Shown piece after piece: positions 38,952 to 48,618 of a stretch of DNA of 64,000 bases. The stretch spans positions 1,302,001 to 1,366,000 of the forward strand of contig NZ_CP123907.1 in assembly GCF_033783015.1 (NCBI RefSeq), written 5' to 3'. Source of the stretch: Corynebacterium sp. 21KM1197 (GTDB lineage: Bacteria; Actinomycetota; Actinomycetes; Mycobacteriales; Mycobacteriaceae). The position numbers and the translations under genes are program-made. Below the pieces are notes generated by a model. It did not search any database and was not told the DNA's origin. It saw only the letters and a list, made by a program, of their open reading frames with translations. Position 1 is the first letter of the stretch. Each line of letters starts with the position of its first letter.

Positions 38952-39899
38952 CACAATAAAGAGTACCGGCCAACTCTTGCCCAGCTCCGCACCTTTGTCA
39001 CCATCGCTGACAACAAGCACTTTGGCACCGCCGCAGCCAAGCTCAACATCTCCCAGCCCTCCCTCTCCCAGGCGCTCTCCGCCCTGGAAAACGGGATCGG
39101 AGTGCAACTCATCGAGCGCTCCACGCGCAAGGTCATCGTCACCCCCATCGGTGAGCGCCTGCTGCCCTACGCCAAGGCGACCCTGGACGCCACCGACATC
39201 TTCGTGGCGCACTCGCGCGGCTCCTACGGGCAACTCGCCGGCCCGCTCACTCTCGGGGTGATCCCCACCATCGCCCCGTATCTGCTGCCCACGCTGCTTC
39301 CACTGCTGCAACAGGAATACCCCGAGCTAGAGCCGCGCATCGTGGAGGATCGCACCACCCACCTGGTATCCATGTTGCGCGATGGGCGTATCGACGCCGC
39401 CCTGCTCGCCCTCCCCTCCGAGGCCCCCGGGCTCGTGGATATCCCCCTCTACCAGGAGGACTTCGTGGTGGTGGTGCCCTCCGCGCACCACCTCGCCGGG
39501 CGACACGACCTCACGCTTCAGGCGCTGGAGGAACTGCGGCTTCTTTTGCTTAACGACGGCCACTGCCTCCACGATCAAATCGTGGATCTCTGCCGCAAGG
39601 CCGACCTCAACCCCGGCGAGGCCGCCAGCGCCGTCACCCGGGCTTCCTCGCTGACCACCATCGTGCAACTGGTGGCCGGGGGTCTGGGTTCCACGCTGGT
39701 GCCCATCAGCGCGGTGGAGACGGAGTGCCAGCGCCCGGGCTTAAGCATCGCCACCTTTGCCCCCGGTGTGAGCGCGGAGCGGCACGTGGGGCTGGCGTAC
39801 CGGGCCTCTAGTTCCCGCGCGGCGGAGTTCACCAAACTGGGAACCATCATCACCCGCGCGTATCGCACCGCCGTGCCGCTGCGGCCGAACGCACACTAG
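38949..39899 (+). CDS. oxyR: Hydrogen-peroxide-sensing LysR-type regulator
   Basis: 316 residues. N-terminal winged helix (FVTIADNKHFGTAAAKLNISQPSLSQAL) and a periplasmic-binding-like sensor domain. The redox cysteines are C206 in LNDGHCLHDQ and C215 in VDLC, the exact positions of the peroxidatic and resolving cysteines of C. glutamicum OxyR. In corynebacteria it represses catalase, dps and ftn genes until oxidised. Its stop overlaps that of the convergent membrane pseudogene. Confidence 0.97.
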   Translation: MHNKEYRPTLAQLRTFVTIADNKHFGTAAAKLNISQPSLSQALSALENGIGVQLIERSTRKVIVTPIGERLLPYAKATLDATDIFVAHSRGSYGQLAGPLTLGVIPTIAPYLLPTLLPLLQQEYPELEPRIVEDRTTHLVSMLRDGRIDAALLALPSEAPGLVDIPLYQEDFVVVVPSAHHLAGRHDLTLQALEELRLLLLNDGHCLHDQIVDLCRKADLNPGEAASAVTRASSLTTIVQLVAGGLGSTLVPISAVETECQRPGLSIATFAPGVSAERHVGLAYRASSSRAAEFTKLGTIITRAYRTAVPLRPNAH

Positions 39900-40735
39900 G
39901 CGGTGGGCAGCGCGCCCTGGCTGGCCTGGCGGAAGATGTGCGCGTACATCAGGTAATACGCGGGCAGGAAGATCAAAAAGCCGAGAGTCAGGGTGAAAAC
40001 ACCACCCACTGTGAGCGCGATACCGCCCACAATGCTAAAGAGCAGCAGCATGCCGTAATTACGCTTGCCCGCCTGAAAGCCCAAAACGATGGATTCCTTG
40101 AAGCCATATCCATCGGCGGCGTACTAATCCCAGAGCACAAAGAACGGACTCACCAGGACGCTCAGAAGGAGCGCCGCGCCCGTGATCACCAGGATAAAGA
40201 CGCTATTAGTGACCGTGTTCATCACCAGCGCCACCAGGGGCAACACGATGAGAACAACGCCAATGAGCCCCAGGAGCGACTGCACGAGGGACAGCCCCAA
40301 CACCTGGAAGTACCGCACATTCCGGAAGAAGTCCCCCAGGCCCACGCGCTTCTTATCCACCTGGGCCAACATTCCGGTGAGAATAAAGGGCATGATGAGA
40401 AGTTGCGCCAGGCTCAGGGCGTATTGCCCCCAGCCCGCGTTCATCGCGTCCACGGCGGCATCGGGGTTGGTCTCCATCAGCTCCATGTTCGGCAGAATCA
40501 TTAGCACCGCGTAGAGCGCCATGGCCACAAAGCCCAGGACGAGGGTGCCAAGAATCCAGATGTACCAACTAGAAAACGTCGCCTTGAAACCCCAGGGCAC
40601 TGCCGCCCCCAGGTTCACCTTGCCCGTGCCCTGCACGGACTTTTCCTGCGCCCACTCGGGAGTTTCCTGGCTATACTGCGGATACTTATCAAAGCCCGGA
40701 GAATCCTCCGGGTGCGGGGTAGAGGGATAGGTCAT
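39896..40735 (-). pseudogene. Polytopic membrane protein interrupted by an in-frame amber codon
   Basis: Reading from the ATG at 40735 (AAGGAAGGG site), 203 residues end at a TAG (40124-40126) in ...SPFFVLWD; the same frame then continues for 75 codons (YAADGYGFKESIVLGFQAGKRNYG...) to 39896. The paralogue next door has LYLWDWFAADGQDVKSAI at this place, so the TAG replaces a tryptophan TGG. Both parts keep good membrane segments and codon use, implying a recent nonsense mutation, a sequencing error or stop readthrough. N-terminus is a proline-rich MTYPSTPHPEDSPGF shared with the paralogue. Confidence 0.85.
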
Positions 40736-40794
40736 TGCTATTTCCCTTCCTTTCTTTATTTACACGGGTGTGCAACCCAGGCTATCGCAACACT

Positions 40795-41628
40795 CTATGT
40801 GCGCGCAGGCACAACGCCGCCCGAGGCCTGCCTGGCGATATGCGCGTTGGACAAAAGGTACACGGCCGGAAAAACAAGCAGCCCCAATCCCAGGGTGGAC
40901 AGGCACAAAATCCCCACGACTATGGGGGCAAGCAGGCCGTACAGCAGCAACTGCCAATAGTTCCATTTACCGGCCTCAATCCCCTTGCGAATAGCGGATT
41001 TTACGTCTTGGCCATCGGCGGCAAACCAATCCCACAGGTAAATCAGGGGCGCCAGGAAAATACCCAGGATACCGCCGATGAGCGCACCAATACCGGCCAG
41101 GGCCGCTTCCCCGGTTTCTCCCATAAGGCTGCCGAGGAGACCGAAGATCCCCGATACCGCATAGCTAAGGGAATAATTGATCGCGGTGGCCAGCAGCGCC
41201 GTGATGGCAACGGAACCATAGTTCAGGTTCTCAAAGAAGTAACTCCACCGCCCCTTTTCCTTATCCACCTGCGCCAGGGCACCGGAATAAAGAAAGGGCG
41301 TTACGAGAACAGTGGATACTGCACCCAGAATGGTCATTGTCAAGTTACCGGCTATTCCCGAAGTGGCGAAAAGATCCACCCCACTCTTGGCCAGATACAC
41401 CCCCAGCGATGCACCCACCACACCCAGCACCAATAACAGCAGGAAGGAACCGAGTATCCACACGCGCTTATTGCTAAATACCGCGCGAAAAGCCCACTTC
41501 ACCGCCGCAAAAACATCCACAACGCCCGATCCCTGGGTGGGAGCATCCGGGGTGTTATCCGGCGTATAGGCGGGATATGCCCCAAACCCCGGAGCATCCT
41601 CCGGGTGCGGAACAGAAGGATACGTCAT
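40795..41628 (-). CDS. Polytopic membrane protein, intact paralogue
   Basis: 277 residues from the ATG at 41628 behind AAAGGGAG. A short proline-rich cytoplasmic N-terminus (MTYPSVPHPEDAPGFGAYP) is followed by about six membrane helices. Shared blocks with the neighbour are FAAVKWAFRAVFSNKRVWILG, GALAQVDKEKGRWSYFFENLNYGSV, WDWFAADGQ and the C-terminal HIARQAS. The pair arose by tandem duplication. No functional domain recognised; a DUF-type integral membrane protein. Confidence 0.82.
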   Translation of the reverse strand: MTYPSVPHPEDAPGFGAYPAYTPDNTPDAPTQGSGVVDVFAAVKWAFRAVFSNKRVWILGSFLLLLVLGVVGASLGVYLAKSGVDLFATSGIAGNLTMTILGAVSTVLVTPFLYSGALAQVDKEKGRWSYFFENLNYGSVAITALLATAINYSLSYAVSGIFGLLGSLMGETGEAALAGIGALIGGILGIFLAPLIYLWDWFAADGQDVKSAIRKGIEAGKWNYWQLLLYGLLAPIVVGILCLSTLGLGLLVFPAVYLLSNAHIARQASGGVVPART

Positions 41629-41723
41629 TGATCTCCCTTTCCTCATTCTTCGGACATAAATCACAGTCCATGCTACCTAACCGTTGGTGCGCGGCCCCGG
41701 ATCGCCTAAAATCTGCCGATAGC

Positions 41724-44700
41724 ATGAATACTTCCAACCTCAAAGAGCACATCGCCGCCCGGCTCCCCCACGTCCCCCTCGCTCAGGAGCGTTCCCTTCG
41801 CCGCCGCCTCCGCGAGGCCACCACCGCCGAGGACTGGGAGGCCCTGGCGCGGGACGTCGATAGTGGTTGCGCCGAGGTAGAGCGCCGCGCCGCGCTGATC
41901 CCGGAGATTACCTACCCCGAGGAACTCCCCGTGAGCGCGCGGCACGAGGATATTGCTCAGGCGATCAAGGAGCACCAGGTAGTGATCATCGCCGGTGAGA
42001 CGGGTTCGGGTAAGACCACTCAGATTCCTAAGATTTGCCTGGAACTGGGCTTTGGCCGTCGAGGCATGATCGGCCACACCCAGCCACGACGCCTGGCCGC
42101 GCGCACCGTGGCCGAGCGCATAGCCCAGGAACTCGGACAGGATATTGGGCAATCCGTGGGATATGCCATTCGCTTTGATGATCGCGTGAGCCCGCACACC
42201 GCCGTGAAACTCATGACGGACGGTATTCTCCTCGCGGAAATGCAACGCGATCGCTTTTTCAACGCCTACGACGTCATCATTATCGACGAGGCCCACGAGC
42301 GCTCGCTCAACATCGACTTCCTCCTGGGTTATCTCAAACGACTGCTCCCCAAGCGGCCCGATCTTAAGATCATTATCACCTCGGCCACCATTGATCCCGA
42401 ACGCTTTGCCCAGCACTTCGCGGACTCCCAGGGCAATCCCGCGCCCATCGTCGAGGTATCCGGGCGCACCTATCCAGTGGAAATTCGATACCGCCCCGAT
42501 GACGATGACCCGGACGCCCTCGTCCACGCCATCGAGGAACTCATGGCCGAGGGGCCCGGCGATATTCTCTGCTTCTTTCCCAGCGAGCGCGATATTAGGG
42601 ACGCCATGGAACTCCTAGAATCCCGGCGCTGGCGCGGAACGCACATTCTGCCGCTTTTTGGCCGCCTCTCCAACCAGGAGCAACACCGGGTATTCTCCCC
42701 CCACTCGGGACGGCGCATTGTGCTTTCCACCAATATCGCAGAAACCTCCCTGACGGTTCCCGGTATTCACTACGTGGTGGACACCGGCACCGCGCGCATT
42801 TCCCGTTATTCCACCCGCACCAAGGTGCAAAGGCTGCCCATCGAGCCCATTTCCCAGGCCAGTGCCAATCAGCGCTCCGGGCGCTGCGGGCGCGTGGCCG
42901 AGGGCGTGGCCATTCGACTGTATTCTGAAGAGGATTTTCTCTCCCGCCCGGAATTCACCGACCCGGAGATTCTGCGCACAAATCTCGCCAGCGTCATCTT
43001 ACAAATGGCCTCGCTCCGCCTGGGCGATGTTGCTCGTTTCCCCTTCGTGCAGCCCCCGGAAGCCCGCCATATCCGCGATGGACTCACCCTCCTGCACGAA
43101 CTCGGCGCTATCTCTCAGCCGCGCCCCGAAGGGTTGCCCAAACTCACCCGGATCGGCCGCGACCTTGCCCGCATTCCGGTCGATCCTCGGTTGGCCCGCA
43201 TGTTGGTAGAGGCCCAGCGCCTGGGGTGCCTCCACGAGGTCATCGTGATCGTGGCGGCCCTGACCACCCAGGATATTCGGGAGCGCCCCCTGGATCACCA
43301 AGCCCAGGCGGATCAACTGCACGCCCGGTTCCGCGATAAAAAGAGCGACTTCCTCAGCTACCTCAAACTCTGGGATTACCTTGGACAAAAGCGGGAGGAG
43401 CTCAGCGGCAACGGGCTGCGCCGGTTGATGAAGGCCGAGTTCCTGCACTACATGCGCTCGCGCGAGTGGCGCGATCTGGTGCGCCAACTGCGCGATGTGG
43501 CCAAGCAATTGGGGTGGAATATCCCCCGTCCCGCAGACGATACCTCGGCTCCGGCTGCGCGTACGTCGGCAAGCGGCGCACCCACCGCCCACACTGCCCC
43601 AGGCAATGCGGAGGCCATTCATTCCAGCCTGCTGGCCGGGCTGCTCATGAATATCGGCCAGCGCGACGGCAACTCCAAGGAGTTCCACGGCACCCGGAAC
43701 ACTCGGTTCATGGTGTTCCCCGGCTCCGCCCTGGCCAAAAAGCCCCCGGAGTTCGTCATGGCTGCCGAGCTGGTGGAGACCTCCCGCCTGTGGGCCCGGG
43801 ACGTCGCCGCCATTGATCCCGCCTGGGTGGAACGCCTGGCCGGAAACCTACTCAAGCGGCAGTATTCCGATCCCGTGTGGTCACGCTCCAAGGCGGCCGC
43901 GGTGGTGCGGGAAAAGGCCACCCTCTACGGGGTGACCATCTACGCGGATCGCACCGTGCCCTATCACCGGGTGGACCCCGAGGCCGCGCGATCCCTGTTT
44001 ATCCGGCACGCCCTCATCGAGGGCGATTGGGCCACCCGCCATCACTTTTTCCACGATAATGCCGCCAAGTTGGCCGAGGCCGCAGAGATCGAGGAAAAGG
44101 CCCGCCGCCGTGGCCTGGTGGCCGATGAGGACGTGCTCTACGAGTTCTACGATCAGCGCATACCCCGCACCGTTACCACGGGCGCGCACTTTGATTCCTG
44201 GTGGAAGAAAAAGCGCCGCGAGAATCCCGCCGCGCTGGATTTCTCCCCCGAGGCTCTGCTGCACGATGATGCCCAGGAGATTACCCAGGATCTCTTTCCC
44301 GATCACTGGGATCAATTCCGCCTGGAATACTCCTTTACCCCCGGCAGCAAGGATGACGGCGTGCGTGTGCTCATCCCCGTGCCCATGCTCGCCAGCATCG
44401 ATCCCGCCCCGTTCCAGTGGCTGGTGCCCGGCCTGCGCGTGGAATTGGTCACGGAACTCATCCGCAGCCTGCCCAAGGGGCTGCGCCGCAGCGTGGTGCC
44501 CGCCCCCGATTTCGCGGAGAAGGTCACCCCCCTGCTCAATCCCGGCGAGGACCTGCGGGAATCCCTCGCCGCCGGGCTCCGCAGACTGGGTGGCACCGGC
44601 ATCGACGCCACGGATTTCTCCCTTGCTGCCCTGCCCGCCCACCTGCGCATGACCTTTGCCGCAGTGAATAAGCGAGGCAAGATCATCGACGCGGACAAGG

Positions 44701-45629
44701 ACGTCCAGGCCCTGCGCCAGCGCCAGGCCACGCAGATTCGCTCCTCGATGGATCGCCTGGGAAGTTACTCCGAGACCACCTCCGCTAAGGAGTGGACGGC
44801 AGAAACCCTGGGCACCATCCCGGAAACCGTGCAGACCACCGTGGACGGACACTCCGTGACCGCCTACCCCGCCCTCCGGCTTAACGAGGGAGCCATTTCC
44901 GTGGTGGTGCTGCCCACCAAGACCGCTGCGGATCAATCCATGCTCACCACCACGCTCACCCTGCTCATGCGGGCTGTCACGGTCAATGCCAAGCAGATGA
45001 CCAAGGGGCTCCCGCTGCAACAGCGCGTGGCCTTAGAGCACTATCCGCACGGCGGCGTCGAGGGAATCGTGGAGGAGGCCCGCGTGGCCGCCATCAGGGA
45101 TCTTCTGCTTGCCGCCGGAGGCCCCGTGCGCAGCCCCGAGGAGTTCGCCGGGCTGCGCGACACCCTCGTGCCCAAGGTGGCGGGCGAGGTTCGCCGCAGC
45201 ATCGTGGCCATTGCCCCGGCGCTGGTCTCCTACGAGCGCGTGGCCGATGAGTTAAACGAGTGGGAGGGCCCGGCCATCGACGACATGCGGGCGGAACTCA
45301 ACTTTCTCCTCCCTCCCAAGGCCCTCATTGTGCACGGGATCAATCACCTCAAGCACCTCCCGCGTTATCTCCAGGCGATGAATCTGCGCCTGGAGGAGAT
45401 GAACCGCGATCCCGATAAGGACGCCGCCCGGCAAGACGAGGTGGACACGGTGCTCACGCACCTGCGCAAGGTGCTCGCCGCCAAGCCCAAGGGAGCGGAA
45501 AAAACCAGGCCGGTCAAGGAAATCTACTGGATGATCGAGGAATTCCGCGTGAGCCTCTTTGCACAGCGGCTGGGCACCGCGCAACCTGTCTCGCGCAAGC
45601 GGATCATGCGGGCGATAGACAAACTCTAA
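41724..45629 (+). CDS. hrpA: ATP-dependent RNA helicase HrpA
   Basis: 1301 residues, usual HrpA length. DEAH-box motifs: [13 protein letters not shown] (I), [16 protein letters not shown] (Ia), [12 protein letters not shown] (II), [15 protein letters not shown] (III), [21 protein letters not shown] (V) and QRSGRCGRV (VI). These are followed by the HA2/OB regions and the HrpA-specific C-terminal DUF3418 domain. A short Ala/Pro/Thr insertion ([16 protein letters not shown]) near residue 620 holds a copy of the 11-base word. Overlaps the nrdR stop by 4 bases. Confidence 0.96.
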   Translation: MNTSNLKEHIAARLPHVPLAQERSLRRRLREATTAEDWEALARDVDSGCAEVERRAALIPEITYPEELPVSARHEDIAQAIKEHQVVIIAGETGSGKTTQIPKICLELGFGRRGMIGHTQPRRLAARTVAERIAQELGQDIGQSVGYAIRFDDRVSPHTAVKLMTDGILLAEMQRDRFFNAYDVIIIDEAHERSLNIDFLLGYLKRLLPKRPDLKIIITSATIDPERFAQHFADSQGNPAPIVEVSGRTYPVEIRYRPDDDDPDALVHAIEELMAEGPGDILCFFPSERDIRDAMELLESRRWRGTHILPLFGRLSNQEQHRVFSPHSGRRIVLSTNIAETSLTVPGIHYVVDTGTARISRYSTRTKVQRLPIEPISQASANQRSGRCGRVAEGVAIRLYSEEDFLSRPEFTDPEILRTNLASVILQMASLRLGDVARFPFVQPPEARHIRDGLTLLHELGAISQPRPEGLPKLTRIGRDLARIPVDPRLARMLVEAQRLGCLHEVIVIVAALTTQDIRERPLDHQAQADQLHARFRDKKSDFLSYLKLWDYLGQKREELSGNGLRRLMKAEFLHYMRSREWRDLVRQLRDVAKQLGWNIPRPADDTSAPAARTSASGAPTAHTAPGNAEAIHSSLLAGLLMNIGQRDGNSKEFHGTRNTRFMVFPGSALAKKPPEFVMAAELVETSRLWARDVAAIDPAWVERLAGNLLKRQYSDPVWSRSKAAAVVREKATLYGVTIYADRTVPYHRVDPEAARSLFIRHALIEGDWATRHHFFHDNAAKLAEAAEIEEKARRRGLVADEDVLYEFYDQRIPRTVTTGAHFDSWWKKKRRENPAALDFSPEALLHDDAQEITQDLFPDHWDQFRLEYSFTPGSKDDGVRVLIPVPMLASIDPAPFQWLVPGLRVELVTELIRSLPKGLRRSVVPAPDFAEKVTPLLNPGEDLRESLAAGLRRLGGTGIDATDFSLAALPAHLRMTFAAVNKRGKIIDADKDVQALRQRQATQIRSSMDRLGSYSETTSAKEWTAETLGTIPETVQTTVDGHSVTAYPALRLNEGAISVVVLPTKTAADQSMLTTTLTLLMRAVTVNAKQMTKGLPLQQRVALEHYPHGGVEGIVEEARVAAIRDLLLAAGGPVRSPEEFAGLRDTLVPKVAGEVRRSIVAIAPALVSYERVADELNEWEGPAIDDMRAELNFLLPPKALIVHGINHLKHLPRYLQAMNLRLEEMNRDPDKDAARQDEVDTVLTHLRKVLAAKPKGAEKTRPVKEIYWMIEEFRVSLFAQRLGTAQPVSRKRIMRAIDKL

Positions 45630-46108
45630 ATCTCATGGGTGGCTATGTCGCCGCGTCCCTCCCGGGCACGGCGACGCATGAGCCGGATCTCCTTTTCAAA
45701 GTCCTCCGCGCAGTCAAAGGATTTATACACGGAGGCAAAGCGCAGATAGGCCACCTCGTCCAATTCGCGCAGCGGCTCCAGGATCGCCAGGCCAATGGCA
45801 TTGGCGTTGATCTGGGAACTGCCGTGGCTGCGCACCGTCTCCTCTACCTGCTGAGCCAGGCGCTTGAGGGAGTCATCGGAGACGTCGCGCCCCTGGCAGG
45901 CGCGGCGCACGCCGGTGATCACCTTCTCACGGCTAAACGGCTCCGTGACCCCATTGCGCTTGACCACCAGGAGGATCGCCTTCTCCACGGTGGTAAAGCG
46001 TCCAGAGCAACTACTACATTCCCGGCGGCGTCGAATGGCCGCACCGGCGTCAATCACTCTGGAATCAATCACCCTGGAATGGGTGTGGTGGCAAAAGGGG
46101 CAGTACAC
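45626..46108 (-). CDS. nrdR: Transcriptional repressor NrdR
   Basis: 160 residues from a GTG; AAGGAGG lies 11 bases upstream. Zinc ribbon with C3, C6, C31 and C34, followed by the ATP-cone ([23 protein letters not shown]) that senses ATP/dATP. Represses ribonucleotide reductase genes. The ribbon contains a tandem [10 protein letters not shown]. Lies downstream of the divS-like gene in the same direction. Confidence 0.96.
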   Translation of the reverse strand: MYCPFCHHTHSRVIDSRVIDAGAAIRRRRECSSCSGRFTTVEKAILLVVKRNGVTEPFSREKVITGVRRACQGRDVSDDSLKRLAQQVEETVRSHGSSQINANAIGLAILEPLRELDEVAYLRFASVYKSFDCAEDFEKEIRLMRRRAREGRGDIATHEI

Positions 46109-46188
46109 GGAAAACCATGCCTCCTTGTGGCAAAATCTTGCGGTGCAACGATGAAATAGATACCGGCCCGATTCTATTACCTCTCCCC

Positions 46189-46407
46189 TTAACGCGCGGC
46201 GGACACCGCTCCGGCGTGAATATCCATTCCCATCTCCACGGCGGGATCGGGCCCCTCATCCGTGAGGAATACCGCTCCCAGCACCACACTCAGCCCAAAG
46301 ACTCCGCCCACCAGGTACGTGGTGATCCGATCGGTGGGGCTGCGTCGCGGACGTGTTCCATCCGACATGCCATCGCTGCGCTCGAATATCGGGGCATCAC
46401 CCCTCAC
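46189..46407 (-). CDS. divS: Short single-pass membrane protein, DivS-like
   Basis: 72 residues from the GTG at 46407 (AGGGG nine bases upstream); a later ATG at 46368 would give 59. One membrane helix ([20 protein letters not shown]) separates a basic, phosphoserine-like N-terminus (RRSPTDR) from a short outside end. No LysM domain. The symbol rests on position: in C. glutamicum an SOS-induced cell-division suppressor, divS, lies between lexA and nrdR in this orientation. Sequence alone does not prove it. Confidence 0.6.
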   Translation of the reverse strand: MRGDAPIFERSDGMSDGTRPRRSPTDRITTYLVGGVFGLSVVLGAVFLTDEGPDPAVEMGMDIHAGAVSAAR

Positions 46408-46633
46408 TCCATCTAATCCCCTATTCGAATGAGTGAGCGTTCGAACGCCCCTTAAGTCTCCCACCGCAGCAAACCCCTCACCCGGCTCCCACACCGCCGC
46501 AGGGGGGAACGGGGCGAGCGGAGAGATCACCGTGGTTAATCGGAGCAAATGAGGTAGTCATGGCACTATCCTTCCTAGGGCCTGTTCCTGCACAACATCA
46601 GTCAATACCCATCGAACAAACCAACCCATACGG
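46408..46633. other. Left part of the lexA/divS divergent spacer
   Basis: No gene is seen in 46408-46793 (386 bases). The divS-proximal part has GCGTTCGAACGC and TTCGAAT (46415-46455), partial SOS-like half sites near the presumed divS promoter. The lexA-proximal operators are listed separately. Confidence 0.5.
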
Positions 46634-46661
46634 TAGATCAGGTGTTCGATAAAGCGTTCGA
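46634..46661. promoter_or_regulatory. Two overlapping candidate LexA boxes
   Basis: Against the corynebacterial SOS box TCGAAMANNTGTTCGA, the 16-mer at 46646-46661 (TCGATAAAGCGTTCGA) has two mismatches and the one at 46634-46649 (TAGATCAGGTGTTCGA) three. They share the central TTCGA. They lie about 150 bases upstream of lexA and may serve lexA and the divergent divS gene. Confidence 0.6.
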
Positions 46662-46713
46662 TACCCGTTATAGCACCCATCCGCACCCCTGTCTAGCCCC
46701 AGGGCAAAAATCT

Positions 46714-46729
46714 TCGAACACCCGTCCCA
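46714..46729 (+). promoter_or_regulatory. Candidate LexA box in the lexA promoter
   Basis: TCGAACACCCGTCCCA keeps a perfect left half and a degenerate right half of the SOS box. It lies about 20 bases upstream of a TACAGT -10 box (near 46749), so a bound repressor would cover the -35 region and autoregulate lexA. Confidence 0.55.
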
Positions 46730-46793
46730 AACAGCCCCCGGCATTGTGTACAGTGAAGGGCATTGGAATCGCACCGGCGAAGGAGTACCGCAC

Positions 46794-47498
46794 ATGCCCC
46801 GCACCCCCAGTGGCCCCAGCGCAGACAAGGACGCCCCTGATCTCTCCACGTTGTCCCCACGGCAGCGTCGAATCCTTGAGGTGATCCGGGACGCCGTGGT
46901 CCTACGCGGATACCCGCCGAGCATCCGAGAGATTGGCGATGCGGCAGGCCTCCAATCCACCTCCTCGGTGGCGTACCAGCTCAAGGAGCTAGAGAAAAAG
47001 GGCTTTCTGCGCCGCGATCCCAACAAGCCCCGCGCGGTAGACGTGCGGCACCTCCCGGGTGACCCCGCCCCCGCCAAGAAGCAAACCGCCGCACCGGAGA
47101 CATCGGCTCCGCCCGAGGCCGCAGCCACCTCCTACGTTCCGCTCCTGGGCAATATCGCCGCAGGTTCCCCGATCCTGGCGGAGGAAAACGTCGATGACTA
47201 TTTCCCTCTGCCCAGCGATGTGGTGGGAGACGGGGAACTCTACATGCTGAAGGTATCCGGGGAATCCATGCGCGATGCCGGTATTTTGCACGGCGATTGG
47301 ATCGTGGTGCGCTCTCAGCCGGTGGCAGAGGAGGGCGAGTTCGTGGCCGCCCTCATCGACGGGGAGGCCACCGTCAAGGAGTTCCACCGAGATTCCACTG
47401 GGGTGTGGCTCCTACCTCACAATGAGGCCTTTGACCCCATCGACGGCTCCCAGGGGCAGATCATGGGCAAGGTGGTATCTGTCATGCGGAAACTATAG
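46794..47498 (+). CDS. lexA: SOS repressor LexA
   Basis: 234 residues from the ATG at 46794 (AAGGAG upstream). Winged-helix DNA-binding domain with [26 protein letters not shown], a Lys/Pro/Ala linker, and the S24 autoprotease domain. The cleavage pair is A123-G124 (NIAAGSP), the catalytic serine S158 (SGESM) and lysine K195 (ATVKEF). A terminator follows. Confidence 0.97.
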   Translation: MPRTPSGPSADKDAPDLSTLSPRQRRILEVIRDAVVLRGYPPSIREIGDAAGLQSTSSVAYQLKELEKKGFLRRDPNKPRAVDVRHLPGDPAPAKKQTAAPETSAPPEAAATSYVPLLGNIAAGSPILAEENVDDYFPLPSDVVGDGELYMLKVSGESMRDAGILHGDWIVVRSQPVAEEGEFVAALIDGEATVKEFHRDSTGVWLLPHNEAFDPIDGSQGQIMGKVVSVMRKL

Positions 47499-47504
47499 TT
47501 ACTC

Positions 47505-47521
47505 ACCCCCGAAAAGGGGGT
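47505..47521 (+). terminator. Terminator after lexA
   Basis: ACCCCC-GAAAA-GGGGGT, a compact G+C hairpin 6 bases after the lexA stop, followed by TATTCTCTCC. The downstream tract is only moderately T-rich. Confidence 0.7.
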
Positions 47522-47561
47522 ATTCTCTCCTCCACTCTCCGCCTTTCTCACTTTCTGACCT

Positions 47562-47620
47562 CCACATTTGGCCCGAGCCAACACGAGGTCAATCAATCCC
47601 ACAAGGCAAATGTGGTTTTT
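47562..47620 (+). promoter_or_regulatory. Inverted repeat with T-run in the sugR leader
   Basis: CCACATTTG (47562-47570) and CAAATGTGG (47607-47615) are perfect complements followed by TTTTT. It could be an attenuator of the sugR transcript or a second terminator after lexA; the 36-base loop makes a simple terminator less efficient. Confidence 0.45.
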
Positions 47621-47774
47621 ATGGAACAATGGGGTCATCTTGAGGGGTTCACGCCCCGGCTGCCGCCAAGGTGCGACCAAGAGCAGCCCCAATGGTTCCG
47701 GGAAACCGACCCGGATAATCCGATTGGAGTCTGAGCAGACCCCGAGTGGACCCAAGTGGAAAGGAATGACCGCC

Positions 47775-48557
47775 ATGTATGCAGAGGAGCGTCGGCGTCA
47801 GATCGCCGCCCAGACTGCCGTCGAGGGCAGGGTGAACGTGACGGAACTCTCCCGGAAGTTTGACGTCACCGCCGAGACCATCCGCCGCGACCTCGCCGTG
47901 CTCGACCGCGATGGGATCGTGCACCGCGTTCACGGCGGTGCCGTGGCCACGCAGTCCTTTCAAACCACGGAGCTCTCCCTGGACGCTCGCCTGCGCTCCG
48001 CGCCCAACGCCAAGTCCGCCATCGCCCGGGCCGCACTCAACTTCCTCCCGGATTCCCCCGGTGGTGGACTTTTCCTCGATGCCGGCACCACCGTCACCGC
48101 CCTGGCCGACCTCATTGCGGATACTCCCCAGGCAAATCAGTGGTCGATCGTGACCAATAGCCTGCCCATCGCGCTGACGATGGCCAATAAGGGGCTCAGC
48201 GAGATTCAACTGCTGGGCGGCTCCGTCCGGGCGATCACGCAGGCCGTGGTGGGCGATACCGCCCTGCGCACCCTGGCCCTCATGCGGGCGGACGTGGCCT
48301 TCATCGGCACGAACGCCCTCACCCTCGATCACGGCCTTTCCACCGCCGATGCCCAGGAGGCCGCGATCAAGTCCGCAATGGTCACCAACGCCCGCCGGGT
48401 GGTGGTGCTGTGCGATTCCAGCAAGATCGGCAACGATTACCTGGTGAGCTTCGCCGCCATCGAGAATATTGACGTTGTGATCACCGATAGCAACGCGCCC
48501 GAGTCCTATGTGCAGAGCCTGCGCGACCGCGACATAGAGGTGGTGCTGGCCTCCTAG
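47775..48557 (+). CDS. sugR: DeoR-family sugar/PTS repressor SugR
   Basis: 260 residues from the ATG at 47775 behind AAAGGA. The DeoR helix-turn-helix (MYAEERRRQIA; VNVTELSRKFDVTAETIRRDLAVLDRDGIVHRVHGGAV) and the sugar-phosphate effector domain (LDAGTTVTALADLI; QLLGGSVRAITQAVVGDTAL) are intact. Place next to lexA and the opening sequence match SugR of C. glutamicum, which represses ptsG, ptsF, ptsS and ptsI. FruR is the alternative name, but it lies upstream of fruK in that species. Confidence 0.88.
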   Translation: MYAEERRRQIAAQTAVEGRVNVTELSRKFDVTAETIRRDLAVLDRDGIVHRVHGGAVATQSFQTTELSLDARLRSAPNAKSAIARAALNFLPDSPGGGLFLDAGTTVTALADLIADTPQANQWSIVTNSLPIALTMANKGLSEIQLLGGSVRAITQAVVGDTALRTLALMRADVAFIGTNALTLDHGLSTADAQEAAIKSAMVTNARRVVVLCDSSKIGNDYLVSFAAIENIDVVITDSNAPESYVQSLRDRDIEVVLAS

Positions 48558-48568
48558 AGCCAGCGCAA

Positions 48569-48604
48569 AGGCGGTGGGCCAAGATATTTCGTCTCGCCCA
48601 CCGC
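48569..48604. terminator. Bidirectional hairpin between sugR and ptsI
   Basis: GGCGGTGGGC and GCCCACCGCC form a perfect 10-bp stem with a 16-base A+T-rich loop between the two convergent genes. T-runs are lacking, but position and strength suggest a shared terminator. Confidence 0.75.
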
Positions 48605-48618
48605 CCTGTATGGCGGTT

